Positions 1 to 11,319 of a stretch of 64,000 nucleotides of DNA are shown here, one piece after another. The first letter of the stretch is position 1. Each line of letters opens with the position of its first letter. This DNA comes from Phymorhynchus buccinoides (lineage: Eukaryota > Mollusca > Gastropoda > Neogastropoda > Raphitomidae). The notes below the pieces were generated by a model. It was given only the letters and a program-made list of their open reading frames with translations, was not told the origin of the DNA and ran no database searches. A program made the translations under genes and the position numbers. Location of the stretch: the NCBI GenBank assembly GCA_017654935.2, contig CM065680.1, positions 37,521,648 to 37,585,647 on the forward strand. Direction: 5' to 3'.

Positions 1-1029
1 CATGCATATGCATGTACAAACACACTAATGCACACACACACTTACAGACACACACAATACAAGTCACAGACATAACACAAGACACATATTACATATCCAC
101 ATATATACACACAACACACAAACATACACACATGGGCGCACTAAGACATTTCTGATTTTTTCCCTGTACATTTGAACTGATATTCAGAAGAGATCACATT
201 CCAGATAATCGCGAGAAAGGAGAAAGAAAGATTGTCTAAATATAATCTTATTCATGAAACTATATCTGGTCTCTCCTTTAGACAGACAGACAGACAGAGA
301 CAGAGACAAAGACAGTGAACAGAAACATAGTAAGAGAACACTTAAATAATCCAGGGAATTCAAAACAAACAGTCTATAATGCAAACGGTTGAAACAAGCA
401 AAGAAGAAGTAGAAGAACAAAATTTGATTATCATTCTATGTTCTTTTCAAACAATTTTATATTCAAGTACACCATAATCAATGCAAACAATACGACAATC
501 AAAAAAATTAAATATAAACAAAAGCATGGGAGAAACAAATACAAAAATTCAAAGATACAAAATAAAGTTTCACAAACTCATGCAACAAAGACTCAAAAAC
601 GAAATGTGAAGCAAAATATACTTCCAGTAAGTCTAACATTGCATGGTTACTCAAAGCCTCTCATACTGAATAAAGCTACATATCAGCGATCCAACATATA
701 AAATAACAGCGCCAAGATTGATGTGTGGTGGGGTTTTTTATGGCATATTAGGCAACAATAGCAAAATCCTTAAGAATGCCACTTATAAACGACACCATCA
801 AAATGCACTAATATCAATAAATTAAGTTACTTAAAGCTTCAACCGATCAAGCTTCAAAAACACATCCCTGAGACAAAACTTAGATTCTGCATTCCAACTC
901 AAGGTGCATTGCATAACATCAACAAAAAAGAAACATTTTAAGTGTTTGGGGCAACTGCTAAAACATTGATCACAATCATATTTGTTAAAGTTTACAGAAA
1001 ATCAAATTTGAAAAAAAAGTCAACTAGCC
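1..1029. other. Repeat-rich sequence, no gene recognised
   Basis: The first 135 bases are AC-rich degenerate microsatellite. The rest is AT-rich with only short, unconserved open frames. No splice-flanked coding segment was found. Missing 3' exons of the minus-strand gene at 2943-12532 could lie here or beyond the window edge, but none could be supported. Confidence 0.5.
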
Positions 1030-1240
1030 TTAACCCCTTCACTGCCGGAGGAAAATTTATCGATTTTCTTGTAACATTTAAAGAGACCTGTTAGACTCAG
1101 TCTGAGAAAATGGTCTACAGATATATCTTTCCTGACTTGTCTAAACCAAAAACCAAAAAACTATGACACCAATAGTTATGGCATCATCAATAACATCAAA
1201 CACCCCGTACTATACACAGGGCAGGCAGTGAAGGGGTTAA
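1030..1240. mobile_element. Short TTAA-ended MITE, variant interior
   Basis: It begins TTAACCCCTTCACTGCC and ends with the complement GGCAGTGAAGGGGTTAA. The interior differs from the 240-bp family found elsewhere in the window. TTAA at both ends followed by CCC fits a piggyBac-type non-autonomous element (inference from ends only). Confidence 0.7.
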
Positions 1241-1309
1241 GGTAAGGTACTTTCTGTTGAGTAAATCACTGCATAGAATATTCCAAAATCACACACATAG
1301 ACACAAAAC

Positions 1310-1311
<2 letters not shown>

Positions 1312-1349
<38 letters not shown>
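1312..1349. repeat. (AC)n microsatellite
   Basis: About 19 uninterrupted AC dinucleotides. Confidence 0.95.
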
Positions 1350-1462
1350 ATTTTGGGCTTATTTAAGCAGCTGATGTTCGATTTTTTACAAAACAGCCAT
1401 CATCTTATCAATCATTTTGCCAATTGTCAGTGACATCAAGACTCAACCTTAGCCGACACATA

Positions 1463-1750
1463 TTGTTGTTGGCTTACCCTGGCTAAAAGACTCCAGGGAC
1501 CATACCAACAGCAGAAGCACTTGAACACTATAGCACAAGTGCATCAGCTATGGATGTTACCGTTTTTGATTACCCTGCTGAGTGGGAAGCCACACTACGT
1601 CTTCGGGGGATTTTGGAGACTGATTATGTTATGCTAGGAGCTTGCCATGGCTGAAGACAATCCCAGCATAACTATGCATAGCATAACATTTTGATGTAGC
1701 CTTGGTGTTCTAGCCTAGGTCAATTGGTCTGACAGCCTTAAGCCAAGGTG
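1463..1750 (+). mobile_element. Dispersed ~290-bp repeat, copy 1
   Basis: It contains TACCCTGGCTAAAAGACTC near its start, CTTCGGGGGATTTTGGAGAC in the middle and GTCAATTGGTCTGACA near the end. The same order of blocks occurs at 38671-38971, and a partial reversed copy lies at 60480-60612. It is probably a SINE or a short LINE end; no convincing A and B box pair was identified. Confidence 0.65.
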
Positions 1751-2294
1751 CTTTTGCTTAAAGGACTGCACGCACATACTGTAATATATCACTTAATCAA
1801 AAATTTAAAAAACAAAAAAATCCATTTAATACAGAATTAAAGAGTCAATTGAAAATCAAATGGTGATTGATTTGAAACAAAACATAACACAATTGTAAGA
1901 ACCACAAAACTCAATTTGCAAAATAAAACCAAGAAAAAAACCATGCTGGGTTGTTGCTTTTTACTCAATAATGATCAACAAACAAAAGCTGAAAAAGTCT
2001 GATCAACTGGAATAAACTTACCTCAAGAGCGCTTCAAGTAAACAAAAAAGAATTTGATTTTCATGCCATGATCTTCAGCAGGTTGTAGGGTGTGTACATG
2101 TGTGGTGCGTACGTGGCATGCTGATGAGAGTACATAGGTAAAGTTTTGGAGAATCATGTATGAACATGGGGTGGTAGGGGGGTGGAAGATTTCAGGATGG
2201 TGCATTTATGAAACTAAGACTGAAAGGTATCGAAATGTCCCATATGGTCTTTTAAAGAGCGGGAGGACGTAAAGCTTAACTTGCAGGTATCGGA

Positions 2295-2533
2295 TTAAAC
2301 CTCTCACCGCCAACGTCGCATTTTTGCACCACATTGATTGAACACCCATGTCAGTAAAAACCTTGAATTCAGGGTCTGTTATCCAATAATATTTGTGTTC
2401 TTGATTTGGGGAGTTAAGGATTAGGCCTTTTTTTAAGCATGTAGTAAAGGAATCCCCAATATTTCAGACAAAATACAATGGAAGTTTATTGGATAATTTT
2501 GGAAAAAAATATGGCTGGCGGTGAAAGGGTTAA
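2295..2533 (+). mobile_element. 240-bp piggyBac-like MITE, copy 1
   Basis: It starts TTAAACCTCTCACCGCCAA and ends GGCGGTGAAAGGGTTAA. The interior is shared with six further copies in the window (common blocks include CATGTCA, GGGTCTGTTATCC and TGGCTGGCGG). TTAA at both ends and inverted CCC-starting termini are typical of piggyBac-derived MITEs. Confidence 0.85.
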
Positions 2534-2648
2534 TAACACTGATGTTTCAAATTGCAATATGGAACAGGTCCTATTTTTCAAGTCACCACAGCCATCTCAA
2601 ACTGTCAAAGTCATAATTAAGCTAACCAGACATAACACTGAAACCAAA

Positions 2649-2827
2649 TAGTGGAACCTCCCTATTAAGACCTCCCATTATAAGACTCCCTCCCACATAA
2701 GACCTACTTCTGTGAGACATTGCCCTTCTTTGTAAGTATTAAAATTACCTCCCTTTAAGACCCCTCCCTTATAAGACCTCATTTTGGATTATTTTTGAGG
2801 TCTAATAAGCCATAAGTTCCACTGTAT
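2649..2827 (-). mobile_element. TA-flanked MITE with CAGTGGAACCTCCC ends, copy 1
   Basis: The termini are AGTGGAACCTCCC and TTCCACTGTA, with internal repeats of 'cttataagac'. It is the reverse orientation of the copy at 7109-7279. TA flanks and CAGT ends suggest a Tc1/mariner or pogo-related non-autonomous element. Confidence 0.75.
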
Positions 2828-2942
2828 ATGTAAAAGGAGTAAACTGTAGAACAAAAATGTACCCAATTATTCACTCTTTCTATGAATTAAAGACTTTTGA
2901 CGGTTCAACCACAAAGACATGACTGAACAAATCATCACTCAC

Positions 2943-3156
2943 AATTTTCTATGGCCTCAATCATATCTCGGTGGAAATGGCGGAAGTTTGTTTTTTCCAA
3001 ATCCGACTCAAGAACAGCATGGCCCGGTACAGCTGTGTCGTCGTCCAGAAACAAGAAGTGAGTGGCGTACTGCGAAATCTCAGGACCAATGGAGGAACGC
3101 ACTTCAGGCACAAAGTCATCTAAGTCCATATCGCTGTTCAGGTGAATGTTTTCCCC
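2943..3156 (-). CDS. Unrecognised multi-exon protein, exon I (last exon seen)
   Basis: Coding exon of the minus-strand gene that also occupies 4371-4549, 5274-5496, 5819-5948, 7904-7971 and 11144-11284. It is preceded by a pyrimidine-rich acceptor ending TTTTTTCAG and followed by the donor GTGAGT. It reads 71 codons plus one base, starting in phase 0 as left by the previous exon. The peptide is acidic near its start (GENIHLNSDMDLDDFVPEV) and ends near RDMIEAIEN. There is no transmembrane segment, and I do not recognise the family. The following exon, which must begin in phase 1, was not found between here and the window edge, so the protein is incomplete. Confidence 0.8.
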
Positions 3157-3379
3157 CTGAAAAAATTGGAGAATGCGTACACCAATCATATTGCCAATGC
3201 CTCCCAAAGTTAGAAGTCACTTAGCCCATAAATAAATTTAAGGTGATTTTTTAAGTAGACTAACCCAAAATCTGTCTAAAACTGAAAATCATTACAGGAT
3301 ACAGGGACTGAAGAGCAGAAAACCTTATAGGATGCTAAGAGTTAAAGTTATTTTTTGGTCTCCATTTTCTTTACATACA

Positions 3380-3557
3380 ACCATATTTTTCGGACTATAA
3401 GGCAATGAAATTGGGGGTTTCTCAGACTGAGACCCTTGCGCCTTATAATATGATTACTAAAATAGAAAATAAAATTTAAAAATCTGAATTTTGTGTAACA
3501 TTTTGGGGTTGCGCCTTATAATGAATCAGGTGCACCTTATGGTTTGAAAAATATGGT
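3380..3557 (+). mobile_element. TA-flanked MITE 'CGGACTATAAGG' family, copy 1
   Basis: The left end contains TTTTTCGGACTATAAGG, and the right end has a degenerate complement. The middle has GAGACCCTTGCGCCTTATAA, shared with copies at 6606, 45411 and 50424. This copy's right end is more diverged than the others. Confidence 0.75.
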
Positions 3558-3867
3558 AGATATGAAGGCAGCAAGGAATAATGTACTTTTTACAACACTA
3601 CTCAACAAAGTAGCTCGCTTTGATAGACATTCCCTTTTTGAAAATCAGGCCCACAGTACAACAAGGTCTCATTGACTTGATACCATGAGCTAACACAGAT
3701 TTTCTCCCCTTGGACTGCTGGTTCGGATTCTACGACCTGACAAACTGGGAGTGCGGCTGAGAGTTGGGACTCGGAATGAGTGGCGTGAGAGTGATGCTAC
3801 TGTACAGCCCTGAAGATGGGACATGAAAATAAAAGGTCTCCTTGGCTTATGTTGATGTGCAAAACCC

Positions 3868-4105
3868 TTGACAAGTCAAGTCAAAATTATCTTTATTGAC
3901 GATAGAAGAATAAGCTTGATAAAGCTTTTTTACATCCTGACAAAGGAGTGTGTATGCCTGTCTGTCGTTTCCGACTATGACAGCCATATAGAAGAGAGGG
4001 CAGCTGCTATTCCAGCGAGCAGAGCTAAAATTTGTTGATAGTGGAAAAGCTTTGGCCAGAGTACATCCCCACTCTCTCCGCCAAAGGGATTTGAGAACAG
4101 ACGAT
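3868..4105. repeat. Dispersed repeat, 'agagagtgggg' family
   Basis: The segment around 3955-4100 (CTGTCGTTTCCGACTATGACAG through the complement of 'agagagtgggg') resembles 15060-15215 in reverse orientation and more weakly 40480-40610. Family type is unknown. Confidence 0.45.
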
Positions 4106-4370
4106 GTTGGGGAAGTTTCCCCCAAAGGCCAACCAATCCCTATGGCTGCAGCACTTGAGCCAGTAACAAAGGAGCAAAATATCGTCAGACGATTTATTTG
4201 ACAACCAATGCTAAAGCATTACATGAAAAGGTGCATTCAACTCACTTTTGCTTGGCAAGTTTTTTTCTTATAATAGATCTCGATCCAGAAAGACTGGTAA
4301 ACATTTTATCCGGATAAGTTTTTTTGACGATTAAATCTAATGCCTTGCAAAAAGAAGTGAACCAACTCAC

Positions 4371-4549
4371 TTTAGCTTGACGTATCTTCTCTCGTACATC
4401 CGGGTCCAGGGCGTTCCAGGGAGGGGTGGCGATGGCAGCCATATTGTAGTAGTGCCTCTTAGTGCGGCGGGAATCCTCCATGATCCCAAACAGAGCTTGA
4501 TGCACGATGTTGCTCTTTTCAAGTCCGCTCCATGTCAGAAGAACGCCCG
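4371..4549 (-). CDS. Unrecognised multi-exon protein, exon H
   Basis: The acceptor CCACTTTCAG precedes it and the donor GTGAGT follows. Two leading bases complete the codon left by exon G (phase 1), then 59 codons follow, ending in phase 0. The peptide begins GVLLTWSGLEKSNIV and contains MEDSRRTKRHYYNMAAIAT and WNALDPDVREKIRQAK. It is rich in aromatic and basic residues with no low complexity, so it looks like an ordinary globular domain. Codon quality, splice sites and phase agreement make a real exon very likely. No family was recognised. Confidence 0.85.
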
Positions 4550-4679
4550 CTGAAAGTGGTCAAGAAATAGACACAGTACATTGGTAGAACTAGAAGCTGC
4601 CAAAAAACATTTGCATGGGCAGGATAAAAATTGGTCTTTATTTCTTTGATTTTTTTACATCTGGTGCATTGGCTCACTG

Positions 4680-4801
4680 TGAGGACCTCCTCCAAAATTG
4701 GAAAGTGTCGGCTGAATGCAGCGAGGACACCAATGAAAATGGACACATACGTACCCATTGTGGCCTTATGGCCCGGGAACGCAGAAGAAGAAGAACTGCG
4801 A
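4680..4801 (+). mobile_element. SINE 3' part, tail type A, with (GAA)n end
   Basis: It contains GTGTCGGCTGAATGCAGCG, a CATTGTGGCCTTATGGCC block, then CGGGAACGCAGAAGAAGAAG. This is the same tail as the full copies at 34606-34918 and 50470-50786. The head is missing here. Confidence 0.7.
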
Positions 4802-4998
4802 GGACAATAGAACATTATAAACACTAAGCACAATCTTCGAAATTCTTTATCACTGCCAGTCCATTTCTTTCCCCCATGCATTTACTGATTTAGCCCCTTA
4901 CTATATGACACAAATGAGGAGGAGGAAGAGAAGATGGACGACAAAAATAAGGAGGATGATAACAATGATGATAATGCTGATGATATTCTTGTCTAGTA

Positions 4999-5244
4999 TT
5001 AACCCTGTCACCGCCAGCCATATTTCAGCAAACAAATGTCCATTAAATTTACCTGGATAGAAAATAAAAACCATCTGCAGTATTGGGGATTCTTCTGCGA
5101 CACATATAAAATAAGGTCTATCCTTACTTCCCAAAACTAAGACAAAAGGGTCTTTGGATAATAGACCCAAATTTAATGCCTTTAAGTGACATAGGTGGTA
5201 AATGGCTTTGGTGTAAAATGCGACTTTGGCAGTGAAAGGACTAA
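4999..5244 (-). mobile_element. 240-bp piggyBac-like MITE, copy 2
   Basis: It begins TTAACCCTGTCACCGCCAGCC, with the far end GGCAGTGAAAGGACTAA somewhat decayed. It has the family's interior blocks in reverse orientation and lies between exons H and G. Confidence 0.8.
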
Positions 5245-5273
5245 AACAAACCATACATGCATTTACCCTGTAC

Positions 5274-5496
5274 CTGTTTTTCTGCACATTGAGCACAGAT
5301 CCCTCTGCAGTTTTATGCTGATTCCTTCTAAATCGTCTTTGTTGATCGGCAATGGAGGATTCATGCTGGAAGGCCACCTGTCATAGTCGATGCAGTGAAT
5401 TCGAATCGGGTAACTGGAGCTTTTCGATACCTCAAACTTGGTTTTCAGCAAGTCTTCAATGAGATCTTTCGGTGTGTTGACAGCCAAACGTACAAA
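5274..5496 (-). CDS. Unrecognised multi-exon protein, exon G
   Basis: It follows the strong acceptor TTTCTTTCCAG and ends before GTACAG. It reads 74 codons plus one base in phase 0, continuous with exon F. It starts FVRLAVNTPKDLIEDLLKTK and continues through SSSYPIRIHCIDYDRWPSS, ending near DLCSMCRKT. The alternation of hydrophobic and charged residues indicates a folded domain; no catalytic signature was recognised. The phase matches exon H exactly, which supports the model independently of any homology. Confidence 0.85.
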
Positions 5497-5818
5497 CTGG
5501 AAAGAAAAAGACAAATTTAGGAATCAACTTTTTTTTTTTCATTCTGCACAATCATAGCCATGGCTTACACACGATTAGGTTCAATTCTTAAATACTAGCA
5601 GAGTCCAGTCCACTGGAAGAGAAAGAATTTTCCAACGATATTGTGTAAATATTGTGCTCCCACCTGGAGAGTGTGTCTCGGCTAGTGCAGCACCATCCCC
5701 ATCTTTTTTTGCATGCACTTTGTATGTGTGTGTGTGTGTGTGTCAGCGTGCATGTGTGTGTACATACATGCGTGTGTGCATGCGTGTTTGATCATGAACA
5801 AAGAATAAGCGGACTCAC

Positions 5819-5948
5819 CCAGGCTGGCTGTACTCCCCTGCTGTCCTCTCCTTCAAAGTGAAGTTTTCCAAAAGCGGTAGTGGACAACTGGTTGGTGTAC
5901 TGCTGCTGAGTGCCCCCAGCCGCCAAGTGGAGGTTGTGTGCAGCACCC
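5819..5948 (-). CDS. Unrecognised multi-exon protein, exon F
   Basis: The acceptor TTGTGTTGCAG and donor GTGAGT bound 130 bases. One base completes a glycine codon left split by exon E, then 43 codons follow, ending in phase 0. The peptide reads GAAHNLHLAAGGTQQQYTNQ, then LSTTAFGKLHFEGEDSRG, ending VQPAW. It is Gln/Gly-rich at its start, perhaps a surface loop. No family was recognised. Confidence 0.82.
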
Positions 5949-6043
5949 CTGCAACACAATCCTCGCAATTGTGGGAAACGGTAAATTACGCTCACAGCTA
6001 AGACACTCAGACACTTCTTAAAGTTCCTAAGCGGTCCTTGAAA

Positions 6044-6184
6044 TCTTCGGGTGAGAGGGTGTTTAGTTTTGTTGCACCAAGCGTTTGGAATTCTCTCCCT
6101 GACCATACCCGTAACCAGTCCACTCTTCCTTCATTCAAGTCCCAACTAAAAACCCACTTCTTCAGGAAAGCTTTCTCTCTGTAA
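6044..6184 (+). pseudogene. LINE reverse-transcriptase ORF, C-terminal fragment
   Basis: The plus strand reads SSGERVFSFVAPSVWNSLPD followed by a FKSQLKTHFFRKAFSL block and a TAA stop at 6182. The 'VWNSLP...FK..LKTHLF' pattern is a hallmark of the C-terminus of many CR1/Jockey-group non-LTR retrotransposon ORF2 proteins (family knowledge). Only about 46 codons remain. It lies in an intron of the minus-strand gene. Confidence 0.75.
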
Positions 6185-6500
6185 AGACTATGATCCTTTC
6201 CACACTCTTGTCTTCCAGCTCATATGAGGTTAATGCATGCGCGTGTGTGTATGGGGTGGGGGTGGGGAGTAGGGGGACGATGTGGGGAGGGGGGGAGGTT
6301 GAAGGGAGGTGGGTGTTAGTGTGTTGTGTTATGATTATATGCAATGCATTCTCTAATGTATTCACTTTCATAGAGATGCATGGTGAGGATATGTGAACCA
6401 GTCTGTTATAAATGTTTGTACGAATGGTGAGTGAAAAGCGCATTGAGTTGCTTAGCAAGATTATGCGCTATATAAGCATTATTAATTACTATTATTATTA
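6185..6500 (+). mobile_element. LINE 3' UTR and tail
   Basis: It follows the fragmentary ORF end. A (GT)/(GGGGT) stretch is followed by GAAAAGCGCATTGAGTTGC and TGCGCTATATAAGC and then (ATT)n. The same 'gcgctata(ta)aa' tail with a short repeat ends other elements at 17498-17533 and 37019-37070. Confidence 0.65.
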
Positions 6501-6605
6501 TTATGCAAAATCAAGTCATGTTGTTTAAAGCCTGTACCCCTGCAAGACAATCCTTGGGAGTTGTGGGAAATAAATCATGCTCAAAGAGCTCTAAGATACA
6601 CCCAG

Positions 6606-6769
6606 TACCGTATTTTATGGACTATAATGCGCTACTTTTTTTCAAAGACTGACAGCCCTGCGCCTTATAATGTGACTAGTAAAATAGTAAGAAACTATAA
6701 GAACAAAACCAGAATGTTATGTAAAATTTGGGGGGTGCACCTCATAATCCTAGTCCGTAAAATAAGGTA
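6606..6769 (+). mobile_element. TA-flanked MITE 'CGGACTATAAGG' family, copy 2
   Basis: It starts TACCGTATTTTATGGACTAT and ends TAGTCCGTAAAATAAGGTA, so the termini are inverted. The interior GCGCCTTATAATGTGACTA is shared with the copy at 45411. Confidence 0.85.
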
Positions 6770-6832
6770 CATGAACATCAGGGGATTTAAATGAATGGTC
6801 AGACATAAAAGAAAGGCAAATAATCTTAATTG

Positions 6833-6975
6833 AACATCATCTTCTTCTTTCGCGTTCCCAGGCCATATGGCCAAAATGGGAGAAATGTGTGTGTGTCCGG
6901 TTTTCAGTATTCACTGGTCCCCTCGCTGCATTCAGCCAACACATTCCCATTTCGGAGGAGCTCAAATGAATTGAA
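6833..6975 (-). mobile_element. SINE 3' part, tail type A, reversed
   Basis: It reads as the complement of the tail at 4680-4801: CTTCTTCTTTCGCGTTCCC, then GGCCATATGGCC, then the CCGGTTTTCAG..CACTGGTC block. Confidence 0.7.
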
Positions 6976-7108
6976 CGTAAGAGCTGGCAACCCCTTAGAA
7001 TCATTATCAGTAGCAGCTACCATATAAGTCAGTGCTTTTCTGTAAAATATCAGTTCTCACAAGAAACTCTATCATTACTTAAATTATGTAAGTAAACAAA
7101 AATGTGTG

Positions 7109-7279
7109 TACAGTGGAACCTCCCTTATAAGACCTTCAAAAATCGTCCAAAATGAGGTCTACCATCTTATAAGGGAGGTAATTTTAATACTTACAAAGAA
7201 GGGCAATGTCTCAGAGAAGCAGGTCTTATATGGGAGGGAGTCTTATAATGGGAGGTCTTATAAGGGAGCTTCCACTGTA
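7109..7279 (+). mobile_element. TA-flanked MITE with CAGTGGAACCTCCC ends, copy 2
   Basis: It starts TACAGTGGAACCTCCCTTAT and ends AGGGAGCTTCCACTGTA. The terminal inverted repeats are clear and the TA flanks form part of the ends. Confidence 0.85.
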
Positions 7280-7903
7280 TTTAGCAAATAGCATTACAAA
7301 AATTTTCATTTTCTGTTTGTTATCAGCATACCAGCTCGTAATAGGAATTGTTCGGAAATAATTAAGAGGAGTAATTTCATGGTGTGTGGGAGTGATCTTG
7401 CCTAATTCAATCGGTCAAACAGGGGAAGTTACTCTACCATCAGGTAGATCCCCAGCTCTCGCCTCGTGTGTTTGAATAGACATACAGCACTTAGAACACC
7501 GTGCGTCATTCTAAAATTGATGTCATTTATATTTTTACGTCACATTTTGCAAGTTCTATCAGTTTGTGGCCACTGGCCATCTCTCATTTTTTAAAAAAAA
7601 ATGTTTGCAAGTCGCTGACTCGCATCCTGCGGTTTCAAGCTTTTTGACGCCATTGTTGCTATGGTATTTGACCGAGTAATGGAGGTAAACAACTCTAATT
7701 TTCACAAAATGCTCTCCCCTAGTTTTTTTCCTAAAATTGCCGATTGCAATCGTTTTTAGATTCCTAAATTGTCTCAAAGAGTAAATAAGCACAGAAAAAT
7801 TGGATTTTTCCCAGTCATTTTCTTCTAGTTCTACCCAATGGAAAACATTCTTCCAGCCACTTTTTATTCGGATAAATAAACAATCTTATGTCTTCATTCT
7901 TAC

Positions 7904-7971
7904 CCTGGAGCATCAGGTAGATCGACTGGCTCAAATGTCCTGATTCTTTCAAACCAATTCTTTTCCACAGG
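7904..7971 (-). CDS. Unrecognised multi-exon protein, exon E
   Basis: A small 68-base exon after the acceptor CTGTTTTAG and before GTAAGA. It starts in phase 0 (matching exon D) and ends in phase 2 (matching exon F). It reads PVEKNWFERIRTFEPVDLPD plus APG. In another frame the region is also open, but only this frame joins both neighbours. Confidence 0.8.
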
Positions 7972-8043
7972 CTAAAACAGAAGAACAAACATTTCATGGG
8001 TTACATTCACTTTCTTGTCACTGTCACAAGTCCAAAATAAAAA

Positions 8044-8204
8044 GCCAGGGACGGTATTCATGTCGAGATAGCACGAGACTTAGCATGATGCTAACTTAGA
8101 AGCTCTTCCAAAAGTCCTATTAAATCCTATAGGACAATGGAAGAGCTTCTAAGTTAGCATCATGCTAAGTCTCATGCTATCTCGACATGAATACCGTCCC
8201 TGGC
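8044..8204. mobile_element. Near-perfect hairpin MITE, copy 1
   Basis: The arms run from GCCAGGGACGGTATTCATG to its complement at the right end. About 65 bases per arm pair around a short loop (AGTCCTATTAAATCCTATAG). The arms share the block ACTTAGCATGATGCTAAC with the second family member at 48236-48370. Confidence 0.88.
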
Positions 8205-10085
8205 TAGTTATTCTCTTAATCATAGTTTCATCATTTTCTTACTGAACACAATTACCGTTAGATATGTCTACAGTCTGGAAGGAGGGGGAAAGGAGGGAGG
8301 GGGTCTTTTCTTTTAAATTTTGTATTAATCCAGGAAAATTACATATTAAAAGATTTGCAGTGTCCACTGAAACTACATAATCAAATCTTCTGCTTTCTTT
8401 GGTTGCCTGCTTCTTTGTGGATATCAAATTTTCTATTAAAAAAAATGAAAGTCTGTGAAATAACATTCTGGTGTGTGTGTGTGTGTGCATGTATGTGTGT
8501 GTATATGCGCACCCTTGCATGAATGAGTATTTTCTATTACGGATATAAAAATTCATCAAATGTCTATTTAACCCTCTTATATTCGGATTGTTTGAGACCA
8601 AACTTCTGCTAGATTTCGTATTCTTTTGGCAAATGTAGCCCAAAATGGGTTAGTGTGGTTTATGCTTCACCATTGCTAGAAATAAATGTCTACAGCCATA
8701 AAAGTTTGCATGTGTGGTCATGAGGCTTTGTTCGCGGGTGTGACGTGTGTTTTGTGTGTCTCAGAGTGAAGGGTCGTGTCATTGTCAACTAAATGTCACC
8801 AAATGTGTCACATATTATGGTTAACATTGTAAAACAGCACACTGACATGCAGTGTATTCATGCGCATGCACGTTAGTAGGGTGAAAATGAAAGCTGAAGC
8901 CTACCTCACCTAGTCTGTACTCTGTCCGTCACTTCAGTTCATACTGCTAATCCAGTGAGTGACACAGAAAATTGTCAACTGTCACCAATAAAACCTATTT
9001 GGATGTAGTTCAAACCACAACTGTACATTGTTTGCATACACTTCCACACACTGTAATACACTTTATAAAACACATACACACACTCAATCAGAGCTGTACA
9101 GTGATAAGTCACAGTGTGTACCACCACTGTCGTTGTGTCATTGGTGTCACCCCATCATACAGGTGTGCATACCCCACCCCCATCCCCTACCCTCCACCCT
9201 CCATACATTCTACTACTGTGTCATGGTAGTCACAAAAAACACTAATTCTTGCAATAACAGAGAACTAGCTGACAAACGAGCAGTGATGTAGGCCAAGGAC
9301 GGACTGTCACTGTCGCTTGATTCCCCAAATCATGTAGGCCTAGGCCTATACGTTTCTTCTGCTGTGACCCACAAAAGTGGGTCAAGTGTGGGCCTTTGTT
9401 TACTTGCTTGTGTGTTGCACATCTGTTTGCTTTGTCTGCTGCTGTTTTGAAGAATGGGTGGGGTAAAACAAAAAGAAATAATCGAGAGGGGCCGCAGTGT
9501 TTGGAAATGCGTGTATGGGCCAGTTGGTTCTCGAAATGCTGGCATCCTGGCATGCCGTACCTAGTCCGCCATTTTGTTTGACGCGATGCAAGCTGAGTGT
9601 TGACTAGACTTCGTAATTGCTAACGTTTTGCTCTACACCACCTCATAAATCCACATCTGACCCTTCTTCTAACTCTTCATGGTTATATTTGTCCATTTCT
9701 TTAATAATATTATCCTACTCATCTTCCGAAATGCCGAGAAATCCGTACAATCACACACAGCAGTGCTCGAGCAGACGACAAATTTGGTCCCCACGCTTTG
9801 CTACACTGACACGCATGCAGTTTTAGCTCCTCGTCTATGAATGGACACGAATTACTATCCCATAATACTAGAAGCAGTTTCATTGGTCTGTCTCAAGGAT
9901 GCTACGAAGTTTTTGGTCCATTCTACACACTTTTACGCGGTCAGCACGTGACGGAAAAGTACCAGGTTGAAGGTCACGGCGACTTACGCTATGAACACAT
10001 TGGCGGGCATTGGGGAATTCCCGTAGCGTTACGTTATGAATGTCCATGAAAAAAGCGTCAGGTATTCAGTTTCCTGTGTTTCTTG
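8205..10085. other. Intronic/intergenic, no gene recognised
   Basis: It contains a (TG)n tract near 8472-8505 and ordinary AT-rich sequence, then a GC-richer stretch near 9280-10060 with short open frames on both strands that have no splice support or recognisable domain. It lies inside the long intron between exons D and E of the minus-strand gene. Confidence 0.5.
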
Positions 10086-11030
10086 TTCTCCTTTAAGGGG
10101 ATACGCGCCTTTTACTTCCCACGATGACAAATGATCAAGACTTTTGTCATAGCATCTACACATACTTCTAAGGTCAAATCTGAAAAGAAAACACAGGGTC
10201 ACCATGATACTTTTCTTGTAATTCGTGGTGGAAATGTGGGGGGGTGGACAATTTTCGGGTTAAATCAGGTCTACTGAAAACTGGACACCTTTCATACACT
10301 TAAGTTATTAAAAACTTTCAATTAATCTTGCCTGATACTACAACCTACTTAGTGTCAGAATCTATGTCAAATGGTAAGGAAATATAATTTAGTCAATAGG
10401 AAATTTAGGAAAATTGTTGCCGTATTGACACATATTTCCCTAAATTGTATTGTTCAAATGCCTGTAGAAAGAAACTCAATGATGAAATCATTCTATTTTT
10501 TTTTATAATAGATGAAATAATGTATATTCTCCATACTAAACACACAAAAACAGTATGTCACCGTGCTTTTTACTGAACACCATACACATTTTCAACCCCA
10601 CCCCTATTTTTCCACGGGAATCACGTCAAGAGTTATATCCCTTAATACTTTTGTTGTTGACAGTTTTATAAGATTTGTTCTTTTAGTAGCGCGGTTTTAG
10701 TCCTTCTAAGAAATGAATATGTTTAAAATAATCCTTATATTCTAACAATACAAACATTTTAGCAATATACGTTTCACAAATATAAATAAACTTGGTATAT
10801 TTTTTTTTAAATGTCTTGCACCACTGGGAGTCCGCCAGATTATGCTAGCACAATCAATCACAGAGAGAGTAGGCCATTTCATTCACAATTTCGTCATTTC
10901 ATTCTTACGTCATCCTATCCATACGTCACTCATTCACCGAAACCCTTTAGTAATGCTTCTTACGACACAGTCAGCCACTAGGGGGAAATTAGCGCCACCT
11001 GTATCCCGCGTATCCCTTTAAGGATGAGAA
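10086..11030. mobile_element. Possible ~945-bp DNA element with imperfect inverted ends
   Basis: The left end TTCTCCTTTAAGGGGATACG and the right end (complement TTCTCATCCTTAAAGGGATA) form imperfect inverted repeats. There is no transposase-like frame inside. The ends are the only evidence. Confidence 0.5.
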
Positions 11031-11143
11031 AATCCTCCTAACGTCCATTAAACTCCATTTTAAAAGTTAGTGAGTATACTATATTATGCTTCTTTTTTTA
11101 AACAGATCCGAACATGTTCCTGAATCTTCTTGTTTGCACTCAC

Positions 11144-11284
11144 ATTGAAATCTTCAATTCTGAAGGCATAGGGGCGGATCACATCGTCAGAGGGGACATC
11201 AGCCTTCTGGGGGCTAGGCGTATGGGTGCTCACCACTGGCGATGCTGGGCTGCCAGCCTCCAAACCAGCAGTCCCTATGTCCGA
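11144..11284 (-). CDS. Unrecognised multi-exon protein, exon D
   Basis: 141 bases (47 codons, phase 0 to phase 0) between the acceptor CTATGTTTTTCAG and donor GTGAGT. The peptide starts SDIGTAGLEAGSPASPVVST, a Ser/Pro-rich and probably unstructured stretch. It ends in a more ordered DDVIRPYAFRIEDFN. It links directly in phase to exon E. The upstream exon that should join it in phase 0 is uncertain; exon A (12479-12532) ends in phase 0 and could splice straight to it. Confidence 0.82.
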
Positions 11285-11319
11285 CTGAAAAACATAGTAT
11301 TGATTGGCAATAAGACACT

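Noticed and set aside
4519..4881. 120-codon minus-strand frame
   Set aside because: It runs through a SINE tail and intron sequence, and its overlap with exon H is in a different frame.
5792..6106. 104-codon minus-strand frame as a single gene
   Set aside because: Only 5819-5948 is exon. The upstream part is antisense of a LINE C-terminus and lies before the splice acceptor.
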